Positions 42,545-51,865 of a DNA stretch of 64,000 bases are shown in pieces (the stretch's first letter is position 1; every line of letters starts with the position of its first letter). Location: positions 186,001 through 250,000 of the forward strand of contig SHYS01000003.1 of the NCBI GenBank assembly GCA_009692685.1, in the 5' to 3' direction. The stretch comes from Dehalococcoidia bacterium (GTDB taxonomy: Bacteria > Chloroflexota > Dehalococcoidia > UBA2979). Below the pieces are notes generated by a model, which saw only the letters and a program-made list of their open reading frames with translations, did no database searches and had not been told where the DNA came from. Both the position numbers and the translations under genes were made by a program.

Positions 42545-44185
42545 TCAGCCCGAGAGCTGTGTGGCGATGGCGCGGTACTCCTCGCTGCGGAGCTGGCCCG
42601 CGGCCGCCGCGAAGGCGGCCACGCCGACCAGCCCGGCCACGAGGGCGGTCGCGAGGGCATCGATGGTCGTTGTCGCCTCGACGCCGGCGGCGCGCAGCAG
42701 CAGGATCGCCACGACCATGGCCTGCCCCATCACTATCGACGCAATCACGGTGCGGAGCACCGAGCGGAGTACCTGGCGACGTCCGAGGCCGCCCAGCCTT
42801 CGGTGTAGAGCGAACCACAGTCCGGCGCACTCGGCGCACGCGGCCAGCGAGCCCGCCGCCGCCAGCCCGCGGATGCCGAATTGCCCCACGAGGGCGGCGG
42901 AGAGCGCGACGTTGAGGACCATCGCCAGCACCGCGAACTGCACCGGCGTGCGTGTGTCCGAGTAAGCGTAGAAGCCACGGCTCAGGATCTCGATGGCCGC
43001 GTTGGCGGCGATGCCGACGGCGAACAACTGCAGCGCCGCCGCGACCGGCGCTACCGATGCCTCATCGAAGGCCCCGCGCTTGAGCAGTAGCACGACCGCG
43101 GGCTCAGCGAGCACCACGAGCCCGAGCGCGGCCGGAATCGAGAGGAAGAGGATCATCCGGAGGCTGCTGGCCAGGGTGGCGCGGAGGGTCTGCGCCTGCC
43201 TCGTCGCCGCCTGTTGGGCGAGGGTTGGAAAGAGCGCCGTCGAGATCGCCATGCCAATGACGCCGACCGGCAGCATCGCCATCAGGAAGGCGTAGTTGAT
43301 CGCGCTGATCGCCTGATCCGACACGAAGGAGGCGAAGAACATCATCACGACGAAGTTGATCTGGGCCGCCGCGAGTCCGATGACGCGCGGTCCCATGAGG
43401 CGCGCAACCTCGAGCACCCCATCCGAGGTCAGATCGAGGTTGATGGACCAGCGCATCCCAGTGCCGCGCAGCGCCGGCAACTGCACGAGCAGATGGCCCG
43501 CAGACCCGATGACGACACCAATCGCGAGGCCGTGGACCCCATACCGGCCGCCGAGGAGGAGCGCACCGCCGATGATGCCGAGGTTGTAAAACATCGGCGC
43601 TAACGCTGGTGCGAGGAAGTGCTGGCGCGCGTTCAAGATGCCGGTGAGGATCCCTGAGACCCCGAAGAGCACGGGCGAGATCAGCATGACACGCGTCAGC
43701 TCGATGGCGAGGACGCGTAGCTCGACCTCGCGCCCCGATTCCGCGCCAAGTCCGGGCGCGAGGAGGGGCACGAGTATCGGTGCGAGGACCCAGGCCACGG
43801 CGGCGGCCAGCGCCGTCGCGATCGCGATCAGGTTGAGCACGCTGGAGGCGAGGCGCCATGCAGCATCGTCGCCCGCCCGGAGCTGGACCCGGCTGAACGT
43901 GGGAATGAAGGCCGCAGCCAGCGTGGCGCCCGCCAGCACCTGGAACACCAGGTCGGGCAGCCGGAACGCCAGCCAGTAGGCGGAGAGCTCCGGCTCGGTG
44001 CCGAACACGCTGGCGATGGCCGCCGAGCGGACCAACCCGAGGAGCCGTGAGCCGATGAATCCGAGCGCCACCACGCCCGCCGCGCTGGCGACCCCGCGCG
44101 ATTCGAGCGCGTGACCAGCCTGCAGGAAGCGACCGAGCCGGCCCCCCCTCGGTCCCCCGGGCGGCGAGTGCGTCATTCCAGCCAT
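42545..44185 (-). CDS. murJ: Lipid II flippase MurJ
   Basis: A 546-residue membrane protein with about 14 helices of the MVF/MurJ family: GFIGSRLLGLVRSAAIASVF, ELSAYWLAFRLPDLVFQVLA, FIPTFSRVQ and INYAFLMAMLPVGVIGMAIS. It flips undecaprenyl-linked peptidoglycan precursor across the membrane, so the organism probably builds peptidoglycan. ATG 44185 (MAGMTHSPP) is used; an ATG three codons later is equally possible. It is divergent from rpsT. Confidence 0.9.
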   Translation of the reverse strand: MAGMTHSPPGGPRGGRLGRFLQAGHALESRGVASAAGVVALGFIGSRLLGLVRSAAIASVFGTEPELSAYWLAFRLPDLVFQVLAGATLAAAFIPTFSRVQLRAGDDAAWRLASSVLNLIAIATALAAAVAWVLAPILVPLLAPGLGAESGREVELRVLAIELTRVMLISPVLFGVSGILTGILNARQHFLAPALAPMFYNLGIIGGALLLGGRYGVHGLAIGVVIGSAGHLLVQLPALRGTGMRWSINLDLTSDGVLEVARLMGPRVIGLAAAQINFVVMMFFASFVSDQAISAINYAFLMAMLPVGVIGMAISTALFPTLAQQAATRQAQTLRATLASSLRMILFLSIPAALGLVVLAEPAVVLLLKRGAFDEASVAPVAAALQLFAVGIAANAAIEILSRGFYAYSDTRTPVQFAVLAMVLNVALSAALVGQFGIRGLAAAGSLAACAECAGLWFALHRRLGGLGRRQVLRSVLRTVIASIVMGQAMVVAILLLRAAGVEATTTIDALATALVAGLVGVAAFAAAAGQLRSEEYRAIATQLSG

Positions 44186-44304
44186 GATCCTGCGGCCGCG
44201 GAGGGCGAGCAACGTGAGCACTCGGCGTGGCGCTCGGGCGAGGGTGGACGCAGCCCCGAGGTGAGCCGTATCCTCTTGGTCCGCCTCAGGAGGGGTGTTT
44301 AGTT

Positions 44305-44577
44305 ATGGCGCACACCAAACAGGCCCGCAAGCGCATTCGCCAGAACGAGACGCGCGCGGCCCGCAACAGACCACTTCGCACTCGGGCCTCGCGCTCGGTG
44401 CGCGACGCCCGTACAGCCATCCGAACGGGCGATGCCGACTCGCTGGCGGCGCTGCGCGAGGCGCAGTCCGCGCTCGACAAGGCGGCACGCGCGGGCATCA
44501 TCCACCCGAACGCCGCGGCGCGGCGCAAATCACGCTTGGCGGGTCGCCTCAAGGCCGCTGGTATCGCGACCGTTTAA
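44305..44577 (+). CDS. rpsT: 30S ribosomal protein S20
   Basis: A 90-residue basic protein with the S20 start (AHTKQARKRIRQNETRAARN) and helical bundle (LREAQSALDKAARAGIIHPN AARR pattern, RKSRLAGRLKAAG). Binds 16S rRNA early in assembly. A strong AGGAGGGG ribosome site precedes ATG 44305. A classic terminator follows. Confidence 0.97.
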   Translation: MAHTKQARKRIRQNETRAARNRPLRTRASRSVRDARTAIRTGDADSLAALREAQSALDKAARAGIIHPNAAARRKSRLAGRLKAAGIATV

Positions 44578-44604
44578 CAGAAGACTGTCTCGGCTCGATC
44601 TTCC

Positions 44605-44628
44605 AACGCCCGCCGCCCGGCGGGCGTT
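44605..44628 (+). terminator. Rho-independent terminator after rpsT
   Basis: AACGCCCGCCG and CGGCGGGCGTT form an 11-bp stem (44605-44628) followed by CTTATT, 28 bases after the S20 stop. Confidence 0.85.
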
Positions 44629-44721
44629 CTTATTGCCGCCGGATATCGATGACCAACATGCCTTCGAGGTGGTGCCCGTGCTCGGCGCGCTGCGATACTG
44701 CAGGCGCACCAGGAGGCAAGG

Positions 44722-45768
44722 ATGCGCGCAACCGTCTTCAACGCGCCCGGCAACATCACCGTCGAAGACCGGCGCACTCCGCTGCCGGGACCGGGCCAGG
44801 TCCGCCTGCGCGTCGGAGCGGCATCGCTGTGCGCCTCGGACGTCCGCGTCTACCGCGGCGAGAAGCACGCGCTTGCCGGTGTGATTCCCGGCCACGAGAT
44901 CGCGGGCGTCGTTGACGCCCTGGGAGAGGGCGTCACGGGGCTCGCCGAGGGCGACCGCGTGGTCGTCTGCCCGATCCTTGCCTGCGAACGCTGCCGGTTC
45001 TGTCTGGTCGGGCGGCGCAATCGCTGTGAGAAACGACAGACGCTCGGCTACGACCTCGATGGTGGCTTCGCCGAATACCTGCTGGTTCCCGAAGTGCTCG
45101 CGACCACCGGCCATGTCCTCCGGATCCCGGACGCACTTCCGCTCGATGTGGCCGCGCTTACCGAGCCCGCCGCCTGCGTGCTGGCCTCCCTCGACCTGTG
45201 CGGCGTAGTCGCAGGCTCATCGATGGCGATCGTTGGCGCCGGCCCCATGGGGCTGCTCCACCTCATCCTTGGCCGCGCGGCGGGTGCCGGGCCGATCATC
45301 GTCAGCGAGCCCAATCCGGCACGCCGCGCGATCGCCGCGAGGTGGGGTGCCGACCTCGTTGTGGACCCCACTACGCAGGACGTACCGAAGGCGGTCAGAG
45401 GCCTGACCGATGGGTACGGCGCCGACGCAGTGATCGTGTCGGTGGGTGTTGCGGAGCTGGTGCCGCCTGCCCTCGAACTGGTCCGCAAGCAGGGTGCGGT
45501 GAACCTCTTCGCCGGCTTCCCACCCGGTTCGGCCATCCCGTTCGACCCGAACCTGGTCCACTACGGTGAGATCATCCTCACCGGATCGCAGAACGCGACG
45601 ACCGACCAGTACCGCCGCATGATCGCGATGATGACCGCCGTCCCGCACATCGACGAGGTGGTGACGAACCGCTACGACGTGGAGCACGGGCCGGAGGCGT
45701 ACGTCTCGAGGTTGGCGATGGATGGCCTCAAGTCGCTGGTGCAGTTCGCCGGCGTAGACGCGGCGTAG
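44722..45768 (+). CDS. Zinc-dependent medium-chain alcohol/threonine/sorbitol-type dehydrogenase
   Basis: A 348-residue MDR enzyme. The catalytic zinc ligands are in ASLCASDVRVY and VIPGHEIAGVV, structural zinc in CERCRFCLVGRRNRC, and the NAD(P) fold in SMAIVGAGPMGLLHLILGRA. It oxidises an alcohol or sugar alcohol; relatives include threonine 3-dehydrogenase and sorbitol dehydrogenase, and the exact substrate is uncertain. It lies alone between rpsT and the RodZ-like gene. Confidence 0.85.
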   Translation: MRATVFNAPGNITVEDRRTPLPGPGQVRLRVGAASLCASDVRVYRGEKHALAGVIPGHEIAGVVDALGEGVTGLAEGDRVVVCPILACERCRFCLVGRRNRCEKRQTLGYDLDGGFAEYLLVPEVLATTGHVLRIPDALPLDVAALTEPAACVLASLDLCGVVAGSSMAIVGAGPMGLLHLILGRAAGAGPIIVSEPNPARRAIAARWGADLVVDPTTQDVPKAVRGLTDGYGADAVIVSVGVAELVPPALELVRKQGAVNLFAGFPPGSAIPFDPNLVHYGEIILTGSQNATTDQYRRMIAMMTAVPHIDEVVTNRYDVEHGPEAYVSRLAMDGLKSLVQFAGVDAA

Positions 45769-45781
45769 GTCCGGGGCGCCA

Positions 45782-46756
45782 ATGACCACGCCGCATGAGG
45801 GCTCGGAGCGAGAGGCACCCCCCGAGGCGCGCGCCACGCCGACGCCGGTCATCGGCACGATGCTGCGCGACGCACGCCTCCATCGTGGTCTGACCATCGC
45901 CGAGGCAGCCTCCGACACGCGCATCAACCCGGCTTATCTGGAAGCGCTGGAGGCGGAGCGCTGGGAGCTCATGCCGGCCCCCGTCTACGCGAAAGGTTTT
46001 TTCCGGAGCTACGCGCGCTACCTCGGTCTGCCGCACGAGGGGGTCGAGCGGCTGATGCCGACCAACCTCCCGAGGCCGCTCGACTTGGAGCCCGCGGCAG
46101 GCTTACGCAGGCGAGCGTCGGAGGCGCCCCTGTCGTTGCCCACACTGCCGGCGTTGCGCTGGCCCACACTGGCCCCACCGCGGCGTCAGCGTGCACCCGC
46201 AAAGCAGACGGGAGGCGCGGTCCGCGTGTCGCGCGCCTCCAGTGTGGCGCCCGCGTTCGCGCGGTTCACGCGGGTGGCACGACGCACGGGAGCGACGTCC
46301 CTTCGAGGCGCCGCAGCGCTGGGTCGAGCGATGCGGCAAGTCGACACTCGACCCGCCCTCGAGTGGCTACGTCGTATCGAGCCACGCGTGGCTGCGATCG
46401 CGGGGGGCATCGTCGTGGCACTCGTACTCGTGTTGCTCGCCTGGACCCGTTTTGGCGGCGGCGACCCGTCGACGATCACGTCGGGCGGGGGCTCCGGTCA
46501 GGTCGCAGGCCCCGAGCCAACCTCGGCAGGTGGTGGTGCGGCGCCGGCCGTCAAGGATGGGGAGATGCCGGACCTCATCGGCACGCCACGGAAGGACGCC
46601 GAGGCCACACTGACGCGCCTCGGGCTGACGTTCGTGGTCATCGAGGTCGCGAACGCGTCGGCGCCGCCGGGTACCGTGTACAACCATTCTCCGCAGGCGG
46701 GGAAGTCGATCAAGCGCGGTGATGCGGTGACGCTGCTGGTCGCGCGCGCGCCGTGA
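45782..46756 (+). CDS. RodZ-like helix-turn-helix membrane protein with PASTA domain
   Basis: A 324-residue protein. The cytoplasmic N-terminal RodZ-type helix-turn-helix is GTMLRDARLHRGLTIAEAAS, then YLEALEAERWELMPAPVYAK and GFFRSYARYLGL. A basic Ala/Arg-rich linker precedes one transmembrane helix (IAGGIVVALVLVLLAW), then a Gly/Ser linker and one extracellular PASTA domain (MPDLIGTPRKDAEATLTRLG, YNHSPQAGKSIKRGDAVTLL). RodZ links MreB to wall synthesis. PASTA modules bind peptidoglycan or beta-lactams and usually sit on Ser/Thr kinases, so this fusion is noteworthy. Confidence 0.82.
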   Translation: MTTPHEGSEREAPPEARATPTPVIGTMLRDARLHRGLTIAEAASDTRINPAYLEALEAERWELMPAPVYAKGFFRSYARYLGLPHEGVERLMPTNLPRPLDLEPAAGLRRRASEAPLSLPTLPALRWPTLAPPRRQRAPAKQTGGAVRVSRASSVAPAFARFTRVARRTGATSLRGAAALGRAMRQVDTRPALEWLRRIEPRVAAIAGGIVVALVLVLLAWTRFGGGDPSTITSGGGSGQVAGPEPTSAGGGAAPAVKDGEMPDLIGTPRKDAEATLTRLGLTFVVIEVANASAPPGTVYNHSPQAGKSIKRGDAVTLLVARAP

Positions 46757-46766
46757 CGGCGATGAC

Positions 46767-47162
46767 CTAGCGCCGCCCACGGCCTCGAGACCGCACGCGG
46801 CCGCCCCCCGGTCCGCGCGCTGGCGTGCCCCCGTCGTGCCGGCGTGCCCTGGCTCGTTCGATGAACTTCAGCACCCGGATCTGGTACGGCACGGCAATCA
46901 ACGGCAGGCACACCATCACGATGGCCTGCGAAACCATCGCCAGCGTCGGCTGGCTCACCATCGCCTGGATCGAGAGCGCACCGAACGCCGCTGCAACGCC
47001 ACGCGACAGCCAAGCGTACCCTCGAGCCATCGAGGTACGGAGTTGCAGCCAAGCGGCCACCGCGATGGCGATGACCGCGGCCAGGACGTACGCGAAGTCC
47101 ACTGTTGCCACTCGTGCCCCCGCCACCAAAGTAGCGGTTAAGGCGGGCTGCGGCTGTGCCAC
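46767..47162 (-). CDS. Small hypothetical membrane protein
   Basis: A 131-residue protein with about three hydrophobic segments (FAYVLAAVIAIAVAAWLQLR, GVAAAFGALSIQAMVS, VSQAIVMVCLPLIAVPYQIR) and a very basic Gly/Arg-rich tail. GTG start at 47162, divergent from rimO with about 56 bases between. Function unknown. Confidence 0.6.
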   Translation of the reverse strand: MAQPQPALTATLVAGARVATVDFAYVLAAVIAIAVAAWLQLRTSMARGYAWLSRGVAAAFGALSIQAMVSQPTLAMVSQAIVMVCLPLIAVPYQIRVLKFIERARARRHDGGTPARGPGGGRVRSRGRGRR

Positions 47163-47218
47163 GCGAATTTGCTGCAGGCGCAGGCTTGACTCGGGACCGC
47201 GCGGCCCTCAGCCTTACC

Positions 47219-48586
47219 ATGGTGCGTTACCATCTGCTCACACTCGGCTGTGCGAAGAACACCGTGGACTCAATGCGCCTCGAGCAGGCGCTGCGCGGTG
47301 CACGCCACCAGGCCGCCGAGACGCCTGAAGAGGCGGATCTACTCATCGTGAACACGTGCGGCTTCATCGATGCCGCGAAAGAGGAGTCGGTCGCAGTCGT
47401 ACGTGAGCTCCAAGAAACGCGCCGCCCCGACCAGCGCCTCTACGTCGTCGGCTGCATGACAGAGATCGCACGTGACGAACTGCTCACGGCCGTACCCGGC
47501 GTCGACGCCACGTTCGGCGTCGAGGCCTGGGACGCGATCGCCGCCGACATCGGACCGGCGAGCCCGAGTTTCGACATCCCGGAGGTGGGCACCGCCGCGA
47601 GCCTCTTCGGCGGCGCGCCCAGCGCGTACCTCAAGATCTCGGACGGCTGCGACCGGCCCTGCACCTTCTGCATCATCCCCTCGATCAAGGGACGAATGCA
47701 CTCGATGGAGGCCGACCGGCTGATTGCAGAGGCGCGCTGGCACGCGGCGACCGGTACGAAGGAGCTGGTGCTCGTCGCGCAGGACTCGACGGCGTACGGG
47801 GAGGACGAGGGCGCACCGGACAGCCTCGCCGGGCTCCTCGATCAGCTGTCCGCCGCGGTGCCCGAGGTGCCGTGGATCCGCCTGATGTACGCCTACCCGG
47901 GCCGCGTTACGGAACGCCTCGCCGAGGCCATGGCGCGCCTTCCGAACGTCGTGCCCTACCTCGACATGCCGTTGCAGCACGGTTCCGACGACGTACTGCG
48001 CCGCATGAAGCGCCCGTCGTTGCGCCTCGCACGGCGGTCCATCGAGCTGGTGCGCAACGCGATGCCGGACATCACCCTGCGGACGACCTTCATCGTGGGG
48101 TTCCCGGGCGAGACCGAGTCGGAGTTCGAAGAACTCCTCGCCTTCGTCCGCGAGCAGCACTTCGACCACATCGGCGCATTCACCTACTCGCCGCAGGGTG
48201 GCACGCCCGCCGCGACCTTCGAAGCACAGGTGCCCCCTGCGGTGAAAGAGGAGCGTTATGGGCGGCTGATGGCGCTCGCGCAGGAGATCTCGCTCGCCTC
48301 GAATCGCGCGCAGGTCGGCCGCGAGGTCGACGTGCTCATCGAGTCCCGCGAACCCACCACCGCGCGTGGTGGCGGGCTGGTGTCCGTAGGACGCACGATC
48401 CGCGACGCCCCCGAGGTGGACGGACTCGCGCTCCTCAAGGGCTCTTACCAGGCGGGATCGCTGGTCCGAGCGCGAGTCGATGGCGCGCTGCATTACGACC
48501 TGATGTGCTCACCACTCGAGGTTGCCGCCGAGATCGAGAGCCGTGCGCCCGTGCGTCTGCGTGGCATCCGGCGTCGGATTCGTTAG
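47219..48586 (+). CDS. rimO: Ribosomal protein S12 methylthiotransferase RimO
   Basis: A 455-residue radical-SAM enzyme that methylthiolates an Asp of ribosomal protein S12. N-terminal UPF0004 domain cysteines: TLGCAKNTVDS, IVNTCGFIDAAKEES and VVGCMTEI. The radical SAM CxxxCxxC is SDGCDRPCTFCIIPSIKGRM, and a C-terminal TRAM domain follows (VDVLIESREP). ATG 47219 is set by the conserved N-terminus. RimO is favoured over MiaB by the NTVDSMR and PSIKGRMHS variants. Confidence 0.92.
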   Translation: MVRYHLLTLGCAKNTVDSMRLEQALRGARHQAAETPEEADLLIVNTCGFIDAAKEESVAVVRELQETRRPDQRLYVVGCMTEIARDELLTAVPGVDATFGVEAWDAIAADIGPASPSFDIPEVGTAASLFGGAPSAYLKISDGCDRPCTFCIIPSIKGRMHSMEADRLIAEARWHAATGTKELVLVAQDSTAYGEDEGAPDSLAGLLDQLSAAVPEVPWIRLMYAYPGRVTERLAEAMARLPNVVPYLDMPLQHGSDDVLRRMKRPSLRLARRSIELVRNAMPDITLRTTFIVGFPGETESEFEELLAFVREQHFDHIGAFTYSPQGGTPAATFEAQVPPAVKEERYGRLMALAQEISLASNRAQVGREVDVLIESREPTTARGGGLVSVGRTIRDAPEVDGLALLKGSYQAGSLVRARVDGALHYDLMCSPLEVAAEIESRAPVRLRGIRRRIR

Positions 48587-48647
48587 TTCCGCCGTCTCAA
48601 TTCGCGTCCGGCACCAATCCCGGGAGGGAATGGGGCCAGCGGCGATG

Positions 48648-48706
48648 TATACTGATTAGGCCCACCTCTACAAGGGCACCCAGTTTGAGCGCGACGCTGT
48701 CGCGCT
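48648..48706 (+). promoter_or_regulatory. Promoter -10 and leader hairpin upstream of zinc-ribbon gene
   Basis: TATACT at 48648-48653 resembles a -10 box. Downstream, AGCGCGAC (48688-48695) pairs with GTCGCGCT (48699-48706) over a 3-base loop in the roughly 120-base 5' leader of the zinc-ribbon gene. A clear -35 is not seen. The hairpin may influence translation or stability. Confidence 0.4.
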
Positions 48707-48771
48707 TGCTTGGCATGTCGTTGGCGTTGCTTCGATGATCTCGAGGTGGCGTCTGCATCGAGGGAGATTCG

Positions 48772-49224
48772 ATGGCCTTCCAGGACCGTGAGCTGGCCTG
48801 CCGCGACTGCGGCGGCACGTTTGTCTTCACCGCGGGCGAGCAGGAGTTCTACCAGACCAAGGGTCTGACCAACGACCCGGTGCGCTGCCCGGCGTGCCGA
48901 GCCACGCGCAAGATGATGCGCCCCGAGGACCGCGAGGAGACGCCGCACTACGGGGTGGCCGTCTCTTGGGGTGGGCGTACGCCTCGCCAGCTCCACGTCG
49001 CGCACTGCGCCCAGTGTGGGCATGCCACCGAGGTGCCGTTCGTACCTCGAGGTGACCGGCCGGTCTACTGCTCGAACTGCTACAACGATGTCCGCACGAA
49101 GCAGGAGGCGCAGGCCGCTGCCGAGCAGGAGGCGATGGCCTCGCGGCTGTCGCACCGGGCCGGTGGCCCCTCGCTGGAGGGTGCTGCTCCTGAGCGCGAG
49201 CCCGCGGCGCTGCCGGAGCTCTAG
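48772..49224 (+). CDS. Zinc-ribbon protein with paired CxxC motifs
   Basis: A 150-residue protein with four CxxC motifs: ELACRDCGGTFVFTAGEQEF, RCPACRATRKMM, AHCAQCGHATEVPF and VYCSNCYND. The first half matches the probable zinc-ribbon (zf-trcl) family, often linked with cold-shock or RNA-related functions; the last 40 residues are low-complexity. Two zinc sites are likely. Stand-alone transcription unit with its own leader. Confidence 0.78.
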   Translation: MAFQDRELACRDCGGTFVFTAGEQEFYQTKGLTNDPVRCPACRATRKMMRPEDREETPHYGVAVSWGGRTPRQLHVAHCAQCGHATEVPFVPRGDRPVYCSNCYNDVRTKQEAQAAAEQEAMASRLSHRAGGPSLEGAAPEREPAALPEL

Positions 49225-49230
49225 CGCTTC

Positions 49231-50155
49231 TCAGTCGCGATGTAACTCTGCGAGGGCGATGCCAGACTCACCCGCAACCGCGTACAGCAGATACAGCCGC
49301 CCGCCCTCGAGGTAGAGGGCGAGTTCACGCAGCTGGCGCGCTCCTGTGCTGATCTCGCCGCGGATGGACGCGACGAGGGGGAGGTCGGCGCCCTCGTAGT
49401 CACGCTCGGGCTCCAGGACGGTGACGGCTTCGCCCGTGCGCCACGCCATCCAGTCACCTCGCAGATCGATGGTCGTCGCGAGGATTTTATCGGGCGGGTC
49501 TTCGCCGCCGTTCGTATACAGCACAGTGAGCGTGTCGCCCCCGACGAGCACGGCCGAGTGCCGAATGTTCGACGCGAAGAGCGTTGGTCCCTGTTCGAAT
49601 GGTCCCAGGGATCGTGCGAGCGCTCGAAGATACCCGGCATCGTGAGTCCGTAGTGCCAGCTCCGTACTTGAAGGCCAGCCAGTAGGCGGTGCCGAGGATC
49701 GGCTCACGCGGCTCGAAGTGCACGCCGTCCCTGGAGGTAGCCACGCGCGTCCGCTGTGTGCGGTGGGTGATGATGCCGTGGTAGTACATTCGGAACTCGC
49801 GCCGCGCCTCGTCGACGTGCACGTCCGGCGACGCGATGTGCGGCGTCGAGACGACCACGCCGGGCGCGAGGACGTGGCCAGCCGGTGGCGTGCCGATGTC
49901 CAACGGGAAGTGCGACTCCGAGTGCTGGAGCGAGCCCGGCGTGTGGATGTGCCACGGTCCCTCGACCTGGTCGGCATAGGCGAGGCGGATGTACTCGCCG
50001 TTGTGGTGCGCGAAGTACAGGTCGTACCTCCCGAGGCGGTCTGGCGCCCAGTCGGGGACGCGCACCAGCGAAGGCCCCGCGAGGTTGGCGCCCATCTGCT
50101 CGTCCATGTGTGGCACCAGGATCGGCGCGTTGCCGATCCGTTCGACTCGAAACAT
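49231..50155 (-). pseudogene. GH43/GH130-like beta-propeller glycosidase remnant with frameshifts
   Basis: From ATG 50155 the frame begins a five-bladed propeller-like protein (GPSLVRVPDWAPDRLGRYDL, EGPWHIHTPGSLQHSESHFP, SPDVHVDEARREFRMYYHGI). Near 49665 it shifts: WHYGLTMPGIFERS is in a second frame, and PFEQGPTLFASNIRHSAVLV through YLLYAVAGESGIALAELHRD in a third, ending at 49231. Two or more indels thus split one gene of about 305 codons. The function would be polysaccharide or glycoside handling; the family call is tentative. Confidence 0.6.
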
Positions 50156-50290
50156 CGAGCGCTCCTCGCCCTGGGACCTGACCAGCGGCGAGCGTAGCCG
50201 GTCCGCCCTCGAACGCCCGTTCTTCGAGGCGCGGGCGCGACCTATACTCGATGCTCCGTACCGACGTACGGCGCAGGGAGCGAGGGCGTG

Positions 50291-51427
50291 ATGGCCGTAG
50301 CGAAGGAACGTGAGGGCACACCTCGACGCCCCAGCCCGGAGGGCTCCGGCTCGGCACGCCCGCAGCGCGAAGGTCCGCTCACCACGGCGCTGACGAGCGA
50401 CGACGCCGGCGTGGAGACCACGCTCCGCCCTCGACGACTGGAGCAGTACTTCGGCCAGGAGATCGTCAAGCGCAACCTCGACATCGCGATCCGCGCGGCG
50501 AAGGCGCGCGAGGAGCCGCTGGACCACGTGCTGTTTCATGGCCCGCCCGGCCTTGGCAAGACCACGCTGGCGATGATCGTCGCGGCTGAGCTGGGCGTAT
50601 CGATCCGGATCACCAGCGGCCCGGCCATCGAGCGCTCCGGCGACCTTGCCTCGCTGCTCACGAGCCTGCAGGCCGGCGACGTGCTGTTCATCGACGAGAT
50701 CCATCGCCTCCCGCTCGCCGTCGAGGAAGTGCTGTACCCCGCGATGGAGGACTTCTCCGTCGATATCATCCTCGGCAAGGGACCGAAGGCGCGCGATATT
50801 CGCCTGCGCCTCAATCACTTCACGCTCCTCGGTGCGACCACGCGCTTCGCCCTCGTCTCGCAGCCGTTGCGCGACCGCTTCGGGTCGACCTACCGCCTCG
50901 AGTTCTACGATGAGGACGCGCTGAGCCAGATCCTGCGGCGCTCGGCGGGTGTCATCGGCTGCACGATCGAGGAGGCCGCGGTCCGCGAGGTGGCACGCCG
51001 CTCGCGCGGCACGGCGCGCGTCGCCAACCGGCTGCTGCGTCGTGTACGCGACTACGCCGAGGTGGAAGGCGACGGCGTGATCACACTCGAGCTGGCGCGC
51101 GTCGCCCTCGAACGGCTGGAGATCGATGAGCTCGGCTTGGACGCGATGGATCGCGAGCTGCTGCGCGCGATCATCGAGCGCTTCAACGGTGGACCGGTCG
51201 GCCTCGACACGCTGGCGGCGGCGATCTCCGAGGAGTCCGACACAATCATGGATGTGTACGAACCCTACCTGCTGAAACTCGGCTTCATGCAGCGCACCCC
51301 GCGAGGGCGTGTCGCGGGTCGTCTGGCGTACGTCCACCTCGGCCTCGAGCCGCCGTTGCTCGCCAGCGCGCCGGTGGTCGGCGCGCAGGCCGCACTCTTC
51401 GACGAAGGCGATGTGGTCACCTCGTGA
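50291..51427 (+). CDS. ruvB: Holliday junction branch-migration helicase RuvB
   Basis: A 378-residue AAA+ motor with Walker A ([20 protein letters not shown]), Walker B ([20 protein letters not shown]), sensor 1 ([20 protein letters not shown]) and the RuvB winged helix ([20 protein letters not shown]). The N-terminus is about 40 residues longer than usual and low-complexity. ATG 50291 follows a GTG in the same frame. No ruvA or ruvC is adjacent. Confidence 0.95.
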   Translation: MAVAKEREGTPRRPSPEGSGSARPQREGPLTTALTSDDAGVETTLRPRRLEQYFGQEIVKRNLDIAIRAAKAREEPLDHVLFHGPPGLGKTTLAMIVAAELGVSIRITSGPAIERSGDLASLLTSLQAGDVLFIDEIHRLPLAVEEVLYPAMEDFSVDIILGKGPKARDIRLRLNHFTLLGATTRFALVSQPLRDRFGSTYRLEFYDEDALSQILRRSAGVIGCTIEEAAVREVARRSRGTARVANRLLRRVRDYAEVEGDGVITLELARVALERLEIDELGLDAMDRELLRAIIERFNGGPVGLDTLAAAISEESDTIMDVYEPYLLKLGFMQRTPRGRVAGRLAYVHLGLEPPLLASAPVVGAQAALFDEGDVVTS

Positions 51428-51815
51428 GTGGCCGTCGCCGTATCTCATCGGGCGGTCCGTGGGAGGCGCGTGTCGATTACTCCCGGGCGGTCGTCGTCGG
51501 CGACCGCGTCTGGGTGGCAGGCACCACCGGCACACATCCGGATGGGACCGTACCACCCGAAGTCGAAGCGCAGGCTAGCCTCGCGCTGGAGGTGATTGGC
51601 CGGGCACTCCACGAGGCGGGCGGCGACCGCACGGACATCGTGGCGGTGTGTGCCTACGTGACTCGAGTGGAGGAGTGGGAAGCCGTCACCACCGCGCTCC
51701 GCGGCGCCCTCGGCGGGACTCGCCCGGCGCTGACGCTCGTGCAGGTGGCAGGCTGCTGCTTCCTGCGCACCGCGTCGAGATCGAGGTCGAGGCGGTGCTC
51801 GGGAGCCGAACGTAG
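51424..51815 (+). pseudogene. RidA-family protein with 3' frameshift
   Basis: GTG 51424 overlaps the ruvB stop (GTGA). The frame encodes a RidA/YjgF trimer protein (SSGGPWEARVDYSRAVVVGD, EAQASLALEVIGRALHEAGG, TRPALTLVQVAG). At about 51755 it changes frame; LLLPAHRVEIEVEAVLGSRT in the neighbouring frame is the expected C-terminal strand, ending at TAG 51815. One extra base in GGCTGCTGC explains it. The residues after the shift normally complete the active-site cleft between subunits. Confidence 0.7.
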
Positions 51816-51865
51816 CGGCGCCGGCGACTCGACTTCAAACTCGAACTCCCTGCTAGCCTCGATAC

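Noticed and set aside
49487..51556. Minus-strand frame of 689 codons covering ruvB in antisense
   Set aside because: Only its last part (from 50155 down) is meaningful, as the 5' half of the glycosidase remnant; the rest is antisense to ruvB.
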